Shown: positions 26,402-34,583 of the stretch, piece by piece
Layout: every line of letters begins with the position of its first letter
Numbering within the stretch: the stretch's first letter is position 1
From: Rhodosalinus halophilus
GTDB lineage: Bacteria; Pseudomonadota; Alphaproteobacteria; Rhodobacterales; Rhodobacteraceae
Assembly: GCF_003298775.1 (NCBI RefSeq)
Contig: NZ_QNTQ01000006.1
Span: 434,001 to 498,000 of the forward strand
Length of the DNA: 64,000 bases
Direction of reading: 5' to 3'
The notes under the pieces: generated by a model
What the model saw: the letters and a program-made list of their open reading frames with translations, nothing else
Databases searched by the model: none
Told to the model about the DNA's origin: nothing
Program-made: the position numbers and the translations under genes

Positions 26402-26724
26402 CAGGCCGCAAGCCAAAGCCCACGGCGGTCAAGCGCGCGCAGGGCAAGCCCGGCAAACTCGGCGACCCGAACGGCGCAGCCGCTCTCCGGCGCGCCGGCA
26501 AGGGCGGGGCCGCGCTGCAGGCCACGGTTCGGAAAAACGCCGACGCTTTCGCGGCCGAGCTGGCCCCGGTGGTGGCGGAGATCCAGAAGGCGGGCCACAC
26601 CTAACTGCGCGCCATCGCGGCGGAGCTCAACGCCCGCGGGGTCCGGACCCGGTGGGGCGGGCGGTGGCATGTGTCGAACGTCGGGAAGCTGCTGGAGCGG
26701 ATCGAGGCGCTGGAGTCGGTATAG
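26398..26724 (+). pseudogene. Chimera of terminase small-subunit start and serine recombinase C-terminus, with internal stop
   Basis: The first 20 codons (MTGRKPKPTAVKRAQGKPGK) look like the start of a P27-type terminase small subunit. From about LGDPNGAAALRRAGKGGAAL the frame instead matches the C-terminal tail of a resolvase/recombinase. An in-frame TAA at 26602-26604 interrupts it. The same frame then continues LRAIAAELNARGVRTRWGG to a TAG at 26724. It is therefore a deletion-generated fusion further broken by a nonsense change. Confidence 0.72.
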
Positions 26725-26984
26725 TGAAGGCGTGATCTCTGCGGCGCCAAGATCACCTCTGCGAATAGGAGCGCCGCTGCGGCCTGCGCCTGCGCTTCGT
26801 CTACCGTCGGCGCGGACCGAGCCTGCTCGTCGCCGATCAGGCTCGCATCGACAAAAAGGGGCGAGGAGGTAGCGTCGCACTCGAAGACCGGCCGTAATCA
26901 GGTCACCGCGCCGATCTTCCTGCTGGTCCCTCACGGTCCGTTTTGCAATCGTTTCAAGTTCTCCTTCGATGACCTTGGCGCGGC
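26725..26984. other. Gap between phage remnants and tctA
   Basis: No gene is supported here. On the minus strand a stretch reads like protein (ELETIAKRTVRDQQEDRRGD, then AGLRVRRYLLAPF) but changes frame and has no recognisable family. It is probably another decayed fragment. Confidence 0.4.
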
Positions 26985-28493
26985 TCACGTCGCGCGCGCA
27001 CGATACTTCAGCTTGTGATACGACCAGCTCGCGACAGGCCAGGCCAGCGCGACAGCGGCGAGCGCGACACAGATCGCCGATATCGGCGAGGTCACGAACA
27101 CCGTGAAGTCCCCCCGTGCCAGCATCAAGGCGCGCCGCAGGTTTTCTTCCATCGGCGGGCCGAGGATGAAGCCCATGAGAAAGGGGGCCGCCGGGATGCC
27201 GGAGACCCGCATCGCATAGCCCACGATCCCGGTGCCGACGACCACGAAGACGCCGAAGATGTTGAGCTCGATCGAATAGACCCCGAGCGAGATCAGGCAA
27301 ACGATCGACGGAAACAGGAAACGATACGGGATCCGCACGAGCCGCACCCAAAGGCCGACCAGCGGGATGTTCAGGACGAGCAGGAACAGGTTGCCGATCC
27401 AGAAGCTCGCGATCAGCGCCCAGAAGAGCTCTTCGTTCTCGCCCATCAGACGGGGGCCCGGCTGGATACCCTGGATGATCAGCGCGCCGAGGATAAGCGC
27501 CATCGTCGCGGTGCCGGGGATGCCGAGCGTCAGCGTCGGGATGAAGGCGGTCTGCGCTGCGGCGTTGTTCGCGGATTCGGGCGCGACCAGCCCCTCGATC
27601 GCGCCGTCGCCGAAACGCGTCGGGTCGCGCGCCACGCGTTTCTCCAGCGAATAGGCCATGAAGCTCGCGATGGTGGGGCCGGTTCCCGGCAGCGCGCCGA
27701 GGAGCGCGCCCAGCGCGGTCCCGCGGCGAAAGGGCGCGAAACTCGCACGGATCTCCCCGCGCGCGGGCAGCATGTCGCGCAGACGGATGCGCGCCTTGCC
27801 CTGCGCGCCCGCGCTGCCCTCGGTGGAGCTGACGATCTCGGCGAAGCCGAAGATCCCCATGGCCAGCGCCACGAGGCTGATCCCGGTGATGAACTCCGGA
27901 AAACCGAAGGTGAAGCGCTGCACGCCGGTGCTCACGTCCGTGCCGACGGTTCCGAACAGCACGCCCAGGATCACCGCCAGTTGCGACTTGATGACCGAGG
28001 CCCGGCCCACCGACGCGGCCCCGACGAGACCCAGAAGCAGGACCGCGAAATACTCGACCGAGCCGAAGGAGAGTGCGAAATCGGCGATGAGCGGTGAGAA
28101 GAGCATCATCAGCACGATGCCCACCGAGCCTGCCGCGAAGGACGCCACCGCCGAGACGAAGAGCGCCACCGCGGCGCGGCCCTGCTTGGTCATTGCGTGG
28201 CCGTCGATCGTCGCCACGGCGGAACTCGGCGTGCCGGGCACGTTGATGAGAATGGCGGCGATCGATCCACCGTACTCGCCGCCGTAATAGATTCCCGCGA
28301 GCATGATGATCGCCGCCTCGGGCGTCAGGTAATAGGTCACCGGCAGGAGCAGGGCGATGCCGAGCATGGCGCCGAGGCCGGGCAAGACGCCGATGAAGGT
28401 TCCCATCGCCACCCCGGCGAAGCAGAACAACAGGTTCTCGATGGTCAGGACGACCGCGAAGCCACCTGCGAGATCGGCGAGGAGTTCCATCAT
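26985..28493 (-). CDS. tctA: Tripartite tricarboxylate transporter, large permease TctA
   Basis: The 502-residue inner-membrane protein is the large subunit of a TTT-type secondary transporter. It has the family hallmarks GVLPGLGAMLGIALLLPVTY, GIYYGGEYGGSIAAILINVP and, in the second half, LLGALPGTGPTIASFMAYSL. About 12 helices are predicted. The start at 28493 overlaps the tctB stop by 4 bp. It is last in the leftward order tctC, decarboxylase-like gene, tctB, tctA. The substrate is unknown; the neighbouring enzyme suggests a substituted malonate or similar diacid. Confidence 0.94.
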   Translation of the reverse strand: MMELLADLAGGFAVVLTIENLLFCFAGVAMGTFIGVLPGLGAMLGIALLLPVTYYLTPEAAIIMLAGIYYGGEYGGSIAAILINVPGTPSSAVATIDGHAMTKQGRAAVALFVSAVASFAAGSVGIVLMMLFSPLIADFALSFGSVEYFAVLLLGLVGAASVGRASVIKSQLAVILGVLFGTVGTDVSTGVQRFTFGFPEFITGISLVALAMGIFGFAEIVSSTEGSAGAQGKARIRLRDMLPARGEIRASFAPFRRGTALGALLGALPGTGPTIASFMAYSLEKRVARDPTRFGDGAIEGLVAPESANNAAAQTAFIPTLTLGIPGTATMALILGALIIQGIQPGPRLMGENEELFWALIASFWIGNLFLLVLNIPLVGLWVRLVRIPYRFLFPSIVCLISLGVYSIELNIFGVFVVVGTGIVGYAMRVSGIPAAPFLMGFILGPPMEENLRRALMLARGDFTVFVTSPISAICVALAAVALAWPVASWSYHKLKYRARAT

Positions 28494-28954
28494 GCCTCGC
28501 CGGGAAGCACGGGGATGCCGAGACCGAGAAGCTTGACGAAAACGACCCAGATCCCCGCCGCGAGGCCAAGGCCCAGAAGCAGGCTCTCGCCCAGCCTGGC
28601 CTCGGGATCGGCCCTGGCGCCGAGGATGGTGACGACGGGGATCGTCAGAAGAAGGCCGAGCGGCTCGATGGCGGCAGCGAACAGCAGGAACGCGGCAGAG
28701 ACGAAAACCAGGCGGCGCCAGCGGACGGGCGCGCCCATATGCTCCGGGGCGAGCACGGCCCGCGCTGCGATCGCGGCGCCGAAACAAAGCCCGAGGAGCG
28801 ACAGCACGAAGGGAAACGCGCCCGCGCCCATCCGGCGTGGCGTGCCGAGTTCATAGCCCGTCGAGATCCAGGCTGTGATTGCGCAGCCTGCCATGGCTGC
28901 GAGGCCCACCACGAGGTCGGTGAAGTCGACGCCTTTCGGGGTATCTCTGGCCAT
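28490..28954 (-). CDS. tctB: Tripartite tricarboxylate transporter, small permease TctB
   Basis: The 154-residue protein has four predicted membrane helices, as usual for TctB. It starts with a short polar tail and contains GYELGTPRRMGAGAFPFVLS, a region typical of the family. It overlaps tctA by 4 bp, so the two permeases are coupled. GGAGAAACGAC precedes the start. The gene lies 76 bp after the decarboxylase-like gene, placing an enzyme inside the transporter operon. Confidence 0.9.
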   Translation of the reverse strand: MARDTPKGVDFTDLVVGLAAMAGCAITAWISTGYELGTPRRMGAGAFPFVLSLLGLCFGAAIAARAVLAPEHMGAPVRWRRLVFVSAAFLLFAAAIEPLGLLLTIPVVTILGARADPEARLGESLLLGLGLAAGIWVVFVKLLGLGIPVLPGEA

Positions 28955-29030
28955 GTCGTTTCTCCGAAAACAGCACGACGTTGCAGGATCAGGATGTCGT
29001 CGATCCCTTGCCCGGCGCCAGTTTCCCGGC

Positions 29031-29774
29031 TCAGCCGGCTGCGCGTGCGCGCAGCGGACCGGCAGCGGCTAGTGCGCCGAGCGCGTCCGGATGATCTACG
29101 CCCCCGAGAAGACGCACCGCGCCCCAGACACCTGCGGTCGAGCTTGCCACCACGGGAACGCCGGTCCGCGGCTCGATCGCATTCGCGAGGTGCAGGGCCG
29201 GAAGGCCGCCGCAGGAGACGAAGATGGAGTCGGCCTCGCCGCCGGCCTTCTCGAAAGCCGAGAGCGCGAGAGCCGTCACCTGTTCTTCCTTCACCGCGAG
29301 AATGTCCTGGATGGCCTCCAGCCCCATGCCGGTCAGCGACGCCAGCTCGAAACCCGATCGCTCGAGAAATCCGCGCAGCCGCGCATTGATCTCGTCGGTA
29401 TAGGCGGTGCCGACTGCCACCCGGCGAGCGCCCACCGCGTTCAGCGCATCCCGTATCGAATTGCTCATCGTGGTCGCGGGAACGCCCGCTTCACGCTCCA
29501 TGATCGCGACCAACTCGTCGTTGTAGGCGCCCCCGCGAAAGAAGCTGAGCGACGTGCCCATGAGCGAGATCGCGTCGATGCCCTCATCGTCGCGCAGTTC
29601 ACGGGCAAGCGCCGCGACCCGCTCGATCGCGATGGCGTAGTCGTCCATGGTCAGCGCCTTGAGGCCGAGCCCGCGCGCGACGAACCGAACGGCGTCAGGA
29701 TAGAGCGCGCGTGCCTCGGGCGGGACCCGGCCTTCGGCGGGCGGGACGATCATTCCGACGACGGGCGCTGGCAT
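29031..29774 (-). CDS. Arylmalonate decarboxylase-like protein (Asp/Glu racemase superfamily)
   Basis: The 247-residue protein resembles arylmalonate decarboxylase of Bordetella: VGMIVPPAEGRVPPEA and LYPD at the start, SLMGTSLSFFRGGAYN near residue 71, TTMS, then SCGGLPAL near residue 188. Racemases of this fold use two Cys; here the first position is Gly73 and only Cys188 remains. That is the known pattern of the cofactor-free decarboxylase. It probably removes CO2 from a disubstituted malonate. It lies between tctC and tctB; AAGGAAG precedes the start. Confidence 0.82.
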   Translation of the reverse strand: MPAPVVGMIVPPAEGRVPPEARALYPDAVRFVARGLGLKALTMDDYAIAIERVAALARELRDDEGIDAISLMGTSLSFFRGGAYNDELVAIMEREAGVPATTMSNSIRDALNAVGARRVAVGTAYTDEINARLRGFLERSGFELASLTGMGLEAIQDILAVKEEQVTALALSAFEKAGGEADSIFVSCGGLPALHLANAIEPRTGVPVVASSTAGVWGAVRLLGGVDHPDALGALAAAGPLRARAAG

Positions 29775-29872
29775 GTTGCTTCCTTTCGGTCGTTCAGGCC
29801 GGGCGGTCGCGGGCCGGCCGATGCGTTTGCGAGAGCTGCCGCCCCGGCCGGGCCGGGGCGGCGCCGACAGTC

Positions 29873-30823
29873 TCAGTTGTCCAGCACCGATCGTGCCGTC
29901 TCGGACCATGTCTCGATCACGCCCGGCAGCTCCTCGGCCAGGTCAGGACCGTCGATGTAGGTCGGCACCAGGCCACGTGCGGAGAGATCCTCGCGCAACT
30001 GCTCATTCTCCATGGCGGTGCGAAATGCATCGCGCAGCGCTTGCACGGCATCATCGGGCGTGCCGGCCGGTGCCATGACGAATTGCCGAGGTGCAGCGGA
30101 GAACCCTTCGATCACGTCGCTGATCGGGCGGATCTCCTCGAAACCCGGCACCGGTTCTGCGGTGGTGACGCCCAGGATCTTGACGTTGCCCCCCTCGGCC
30201 TGCGAGCGTGCCGCGTTCAGCGAAACGACGGCGAAGGAAACCTCCCCCGAGAGCAGCGCCTGCATCGAGGGCGAGCCGCCCTGGAACTGGATCGCGTCGA
30301 GCTCGAGGCCGGCTTCATCCGCCAGTGCCTCGACTGCCAGGTGCTGAAGCGTCGCGACGCCCGGAGAGGCGTAGAAATACTGGCCGGGGTTCGCCTTCAC
30401 CAGGTCGACGAACTCCTGGATGTTCGAGGCTTCCACATCGGCGCCGGCCACGAGCGCGAGCGGCGCCACCGCCAGTTGCGCGATCGGAACGAAGCTGTCG
30501 ATCGGGTCGTAGCCGACATCGCCATGCACCACCGGTCCGATGGTCGCGGCGGTTTCGCCCAGCCAGATCGTGTAGCCGTCCGGCTCGGCATTGGCGACGT
30601 AGCCGGGGGCGATGGTGCCGCCCGCGCCCGGCCGGTTTTCCACCGCGATCTGCTGGCCGAGCGCCTCTCCGGCGGGCTCCGCCGCCATGCGCGCCAGCGT
30701 GTCCATTCCGCCACCGGCAGAAAAGCCGACGACCATTGTGACCGGTTTGGTCGGATAGTCCTGGGCGACCGCTGCACCTGCCATGAACGGCAGGATGGCG
30801 AGAGTCCTGAGAATTCCACGCAT
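29873..30823 (-). CDS. tctC: Tripartite tricarboxylate transporter substrate-binding protein TctC (Bug family)
   Basis: The 316-residue periplasmic protein has a signal peptide cleaved after AVAQ-type residues near 21. The Bug-family core is YPTKPVTMVVGFSAGGGMDT, then ENRPGAGGTI and the DGYT motif. It captures the ligand and delivers it to TctAB. GGGAGGTAG precedes the start. It is first in the leftward operon and is transcribed divergently from the enolase-superfamily gene, across a control region containing a MarR-like palindrome. Confidence 0.93.
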   Translation of the reverse strand: MRGILRTLAILPFMAGAAVAQDYPTKPVTMVVGFSAGGGMDTLARMAAEPAGEALGQQIAVENRPGAGGTIAPGYVANAEPDGYTIWLGETAATIGPVVHGDVGYDPIDSFVPIAQLAVAPLALVAGADVEASNIQEFVDLVKANPGQYFYASPGVATLQHLAVEALADEAGLELDAIQFQGGSPSMQALLSGEVSFAVVSLNAARSQAEGGNVKILGVTTAEPVPGFEEIRPISDVIEGFSAAPRQFVMAPAGTPDDAVQALRDAFRTAMENEQLREDLSARGLVPTYIDGPDLAEELPGVIETWSETARSVLDN

Positions 30824-30847
30824 GGCTACCTCCCTGCTTGAGCCAGA

Positions 30848-30881
30848 AATATACTCTCTGAGGAGAAAGTTTCCATGTCAA
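30848..30881. promoter_or_regulatory. Divergent control region with candidate MarR operator
   Basis: ACTCTCT-GAGG-AGAAAGT (30853-30870) is an inverted repeat with one mismatch, a size suitable for a MarR dimer. On the minus strand TTGACA (30876-30881) and TATATT (30848-30853) flank it; their 22-bp spacing is longer than ideal. GAGCCAG / CTGGCTC also pair across the region. The MarR gene at 32.2 kb is the likely regulator. Confidence 0.45.
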
Positions 30882-30971
30882 CATTCTTGCTGGCTCCCAA
30901 CCCGTTCCGGCGTTAAGCTCGCGATTGGTTGGCTCAGCGCCAGCCCGCCGTCGACAGCCAGCGAGTCCAAG

Positions 30972-32132
30972 ATGAAGCATGAAATCAAAGAGGTCGTCGC
31001 GACCGCGATAAACATACCGCTCACGATCGAGGTTGGCCCGGTCTCGGCGCGCAGCAACCTTTCGGGGGTCGTGGTCGAGGTGACGACCGAATCAGGGATA
31101 GTAGGACACGGCTTCACGGCGATCACCGAGGAGGAGATCGTGGCTGCCGCCGTAAACGCGGTCGCCGCCCCCAACCTCGTCGGTGCCGATGCGCTGCACC
31201 GTGAACACATTGCCGAACGGCTCTACTGGCTTCTGACCCCGCGCGGCCAGACGGGCTACGCCAGCCACGCCATCTCTGCCATCGACCTCGCGCTTTGGGA
31301 CATTCTGGGTCACGCAACAGGTCTGCCCTGCTGGCGCCTTCTGGGCGGCGCCCGGCAGCAGGTTCCGCTCTATGTGACCTTTGGCTTCGGGGGCTTCTCG
31401 CGCGAAGAACTCAGCGATGCTGCCCGTCACCTGAAGGCGCAAGGCGTCACGCGCTTCAAGATGGTTGTCGGACATCATGCACTCGCCAGGCGGAACGAGG
31501 GCAATGATCTGCGCGCGCAGCTCGAAGAGGATATCGCAAGGGTCCGCACCGTGCGCGAGGCCCTAGGCGAGGGCCCAGACTTGTACGTCGACGCCAACTG
31601 CTCGCTCGATCCCTTCTCGGCACGCTGGTTGGCCGAACGTATCGCGGAATACGGCATCGCCTTTTTCGAGGAGCCGATCCGCGACAACGCCCCCAGCGCC
31701 ATGGCGGAGTTGCGACGCGCCGCCGGCATCCCGATCGCCGCCGGGCAGAACGAGGGCCAACTCTTCCGGTTCGAACAGTTGATGGCTGCGGGGGCTGTGG
31801 ACGTGATCCAGCCCAATGCCGTGATCTGCGGGGGCTTCACTGCCGCAGCGAAGGTCGGTGCGATCGCCCAGGCCAGAAACGTGGCCATGGCGAATGGCGG
31901 AGCCTTTCCGTTCCACAACATGCACCTGAATGCTGGCCTCGCGAACGGGGGATTGGTGGAATGGCACCTCGCCGCTGTTGCAATGGGACAGGCGGTCTTC
32001 GAACACTTGCCCGCGCCGGATGGCTGGGAGCTTCCACTGCCCGAGGCGCCGGGCCTCGGCTTCGGGCTGGATCGGGACAAGCTGCGCGACTTGGCCGGGC
32101 TGCCACTCTCGGCAGGGCGTGGCAAGGCATGA
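30972..32132 (+). CDS. Enolase superfamily protein (mandelate racemase / muconate lactonizing type) with unusual active site
   Basis: The 386-residue protein has the capping domain (residues 1-130) and the barrel typical of this superfamily. Two metal ligands are clear: Asp207 (YVDAN) and Glu233 (FFEEP). The third is normally Glu in a GE motif, but here it reads AAGQNEG (Gln259, with Glu261 nearby). The usual KxK is KMV (Lys163, Val165) and the Asp of the His-Asp dyad appears as Asn282, while His315/His318 and Glu330 remain. It therefore may be a dehydratase or have a non-standard mechanism. It is divergent from tctC and 21 bp before marR. Confidence 0.85.
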   Translation: MKHEIKEVVATAINIPLTIEVGPVSARSNLSGVVVEVTTESGIVGHGFTAITEEEIVAAAVNAVAAPNLVGADALHREHIAERLYWLLTPRGQTGYASHAISAIDLALWDILGHATGLPCWRLLGGARQQVPLYVTFGFGGFSREELSDAARHLKAQGVTRFKMVVGHHALARRNEGNDLRAQLEEDIARVRTVREALGEGPDLYVDANCSLDPFSARWLAERIAEYGIAFFEEPIRDNAPSAMAELRRAAGIPIAAGQNEGQLFRFEQLMAAGAVDVIQPNAVICGGFTAAAKVGAIAQARNVAMANGGAFPFHNMHLNAGLANGGLVEWHLAAVAMGQAVFEHLPAPDGWELPLPEAPGLGFGLDRDKLRDLAGLPLSAGRGKA

Positions 32133-32153
32133 GGCGCCGCAAGGAGTGAGACG

Positions 32154-32672
32154 ATGACCGCAACGGATCGCGCGCGCCCGATCTCCAATCCGAAAACGTC
32201 CACGCCCCGGCGGCTGGCCGAGGACGAAATCGACATCGGTATGCTTGATCGCTTTGTCGGGACCTATCTTCGCGCCGCCTACGAAGCCTCCTATGCCGAC
32301 TTCGAGGCCTTGCTCGGCGACAACGCCGTTCCCCCCGGCTACCTTTCGATCCTCACGCTGATCGCGCACAATCCCGGCATCAGTCAGACCCAGATCGGCC
32401 GCAAGGCCCACCGGGACAAATCCGCGGTGACCAAGGCCTTGCGCCGCATGGAAGACGAGGGCCTGATACGCCGAACCCGTCTCGACGACGACCGCCGGAC
32501 CTATGTGAGCGAAGTTACCGAAAAAGGCGCCGAACTGCAGGCCAAACTCCAGGACAAGGCGCTACTGCATGTGTCGCGCCTCACCGAGATCATAGGTCAC
32601 GAACGACATGCAATGCTCCTGGAAACGCTGCGCGACATAATCGAGAACCTGCCTGCCAGACCGGAGCCTTGA
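32154..32672 (+). CDS. MarR family transcriptional regulator
   Basis: The 172-residue protein has a winged helix-turn-helix: ISQTQIGRKAHRDKSAVTKA forms the recognition region and LDDDRRTYVSEVTEKG the wing. An N-terminal tail of about 30 residues precedes the dimerisation helices. MarR proteins usually repress genes for aromatic or acid catabolism and release DNA on binding the substrate. It follows the enolase-superfamily gene in one operon and likely controls the divergent promoters near 30.86 kb. Confidence 0.9.
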   Translation: MTATDRARPISNPKTSTPRRLAEDEIDIGMLDRFVGTYLRAAYEASYADFEALLGDNAVPPGYLSILTLIAHNPGISQTQIGRKAHRDKSAVTKALRRMEDEGLIRRTRLDDDRRTYVSEVTEKGAELQAKLQDKALLHVSRLTEIIGHERHAMLLETLRDIIENLPARPEP

Positions 32673-32676
32673 TGAC

Positions 32677-33237
32677 TTACGCCGTCGGGGATTGCCGGAT
32701 CATACCCTGAGCGCGGACACGTCCGATCTTGAGTTGCAGCCGCGCCAGAACGGTGCAGATCTTTCCGGCACGGCCAGAACGGTCGCGCGCGGATTTGACC
32801 ATATCGACATGGCGCAGGATCAGGCTGTCCCGTGAGACGTCCGCCCTGATCAGCGAGGCATCGACATGCACGATCTCGCCCTTCGCGATCCCCGCCACCA
32901 CGTAATCCTGCACGGTGCCCTCGAAAAGGCGGCGGAACCGCTTCGTGGACGATCCCCACCGGGAACCCGGCCAGCATGAGGCGCACGGCCATTTCGGGGT
33001 TAATGCCCGGCCGGCCGACGCCAGGCGCATACAGGTGTACGACCTCGGCGCGGAGCCATCCTAGATCGAGCACGGGATAGACCCGTACCAGTATGTGATC
33101 ATCCGGAACGTGATCACGCAGCGGTCCGCAGACGAAGAACTCCAACTGGTCTCGGGTCCGGCTGCCGATCATGCCAGCCTCCACAAGATGTCAACATCCC
33201 GTCGGAGTCGGCTGATCGCGCCTTTTTCAACAGCCCC
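32677..33237 (-). mobile_element. IS1182-type transposase remnant
   Basis: From 33172 leftward the frame reads MIGSRTRDQLEFF, then DDHILVRVYPVLDLGWLRAE and RPGINPEMAVRLMLAGF, the N-terminus of IS1182-family transposases. It then jumps, with a deletion and frameshift near 32935, into a later part (GIAKGEIVHVDASLIRADVS). The gene breaks off at 32677, four bases after the MarR stop. A TTTTTCAACAGCCCC end-like sequence at 33223-33237 may be the element terminus. The element is dead. Confidence 0.75.
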
Positions 33238-33566
33238 CATATGCATGTCTGCCACGTCCGTTGCGGCCCACGGGATCGCTCGCGCGGTGCAATGTCCGGG
33301 CGCCTGCGGGGTTGACAGACGTCGTAGCCGAAAGGGCATCCCGCGCTGAGCGTGAGTGACGCAAACGCGAGGCAACCTCGCATCTTGTACGCCGAGCTGG
33401 TACGCAAACTCTATGCAAACTCGGCCGTCCGGTGCGGTTGATCGAGCAGGTCAGCGCAGATGATGACGTGACGACTTCAAATGTCATCGGGGACACTCTA
33501 GCGGTAGCTGCCGGCGACCCGCACAAATCGAGAGCGGTTGAATTCCGGACCGGGAGAAGGCGCGCC
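33238..33566. other. Intergenic region before the MDR gene
   Basis: No gene is supported. It holds near-repeated TACGCAAAC / ATGCAAACTCGGC and an inverted pair GATGAC (33462-33467) / GTCATC (33483-33488) that could be an operator for the next gene. The reading frame of the MDR gene is open back to 33432, but that extension does not look like the family. Confidence 0.4.
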
Positions 33567-34583
33567 ATGAAAGCTGGAGATCATCTCCCGGAGCAGATGT
33601 TGGCCATGCGCTATGCCGCACATGGCGGCCCCGAACTGATACAATCCGGGCTGCTGCCGGTGCCGCGCCCCGGCCCCCGCGAAGCTCTGGTGGCGCTGGC
33701 GGCGGCAAGCGTCGTGCCGCTCGACTGGAAGCTGCGGGCCGGTCGGCTGGCGGCGTATTTCTCGCCAGAACTCCCAAAGGTACCCGGCCGCGATGGTGCC
33801 GGACGCGTGCTTGCCTGCGGCGCGGAAGTTTCGGGCTTCCGCCCCGGCGATCGGGTCGGGGTCATGGTGCCGCCCCCGGTGGCACGGGGAAGTTACGCCG
33901 GCGCGGTCCTTGCGCGCGAGGAGGAATTGGTGCTCCTGCCTCCGGCGCTGCCGACGCTCGAGGCGGCAGCGCTGGTCAACGCCGGCCTGTCCGCCTGGAT
34001 CGCGGCCGTTCGCTGCGCCGATGTGCAGCCCGGCCAGCGCGTCCTCGTGCATGGCGGCGCCGGAGCGGTGGGTGGCGTGCTGGTGCAGCTCTGCGCACAT
34101 CTGGGTGCCGAGGTCAGTGCCACCTGTCGCGCGACGAACCGGGATTATGTCAGAGGTCTCGGCGCCGCCCGCGCCGTCGCCTATGACGCCGAGGATTTTA
34201 CCACTCTGCCGGCGCAGGATGTCGTCTTCGATCTGATCGGCGGGACGGTTCACGATCGCTCGTACGAAGTGCTGCGACCTGGCGGCCATCTGGTCTGGCT
34301 GACCGCCGCGCCGATCGTCGAGCGCGGCGCAGAATACAATGTCCGCGTCACCCGAGCTCCGATCCGCGACGAACGCACCCCGGTGGCGGCCGTGTTCGAT
34401 CTCGCTGCACGGGGCATCCTTCGCGCCCAGATCGCCGCGCGCATGCCGCTCGTGCAGGCGGGCGAAGCACAGCGTCGGCTCGAATTCGGCCAGATCAGCC
34501 GAGGCCGGCTGGTTCTCGAGATAGGGACCGCGCTCTTCGGGCCCGGTGGCGTGCCCTTTACAGCCCCTTGGGATGACTCATGA
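33567..34583 (+). CDS. Zinc-independent MDR-type NAD(P)-dependent oxidoreductase
   Basis: The 338-residue protein belongs to the quinone-oxidoreductase-like medium-chain dehydrogenase/reductases. It has the GroES-like start (MRYAAHGGPELI), PGRDGAGRVLACGAEVSGF, and the nucleotide motif VHGGAGAVGGVLVQL. No zinc-binding Cys set is seen. ATG 33567 follows GAGAAGG and fits the family. Its 3' end overlaps the convergent racemase-like gene by 26 bp. Substrate unknown; placement suggests a step in the same catabolic island. Confidence 0.83.
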   Translation: MKAGDHLPEQMLAMRYAAHGGPELIQSGLLPVPRPGPREALVALAAASVVPLDWKLRAGRLAAYFSPELPKVPGRDGAGRVLACGAEVSGFRPGDRVGVMVPPPVARGSYAGAVLAREEELVLLPPALPTLEAAALVNAGLSAWIAAVRCADVQPGQRVLVHGGAGAVGGVLVQLCAHLGAEVSATCRATNRDYVRGLGAARAVAYDAEDFTTLPAQDVVFDLIGGTVHDRSYEVLRPGGHLVWLTAAPIVERGAEYNVRVTRAPIRDERTPVAAVFDLAARGILRAQIAARMPLVQAGEAQRRLEFGQISRGRLVLEIGTALFGPGGVPFTAPWDDS

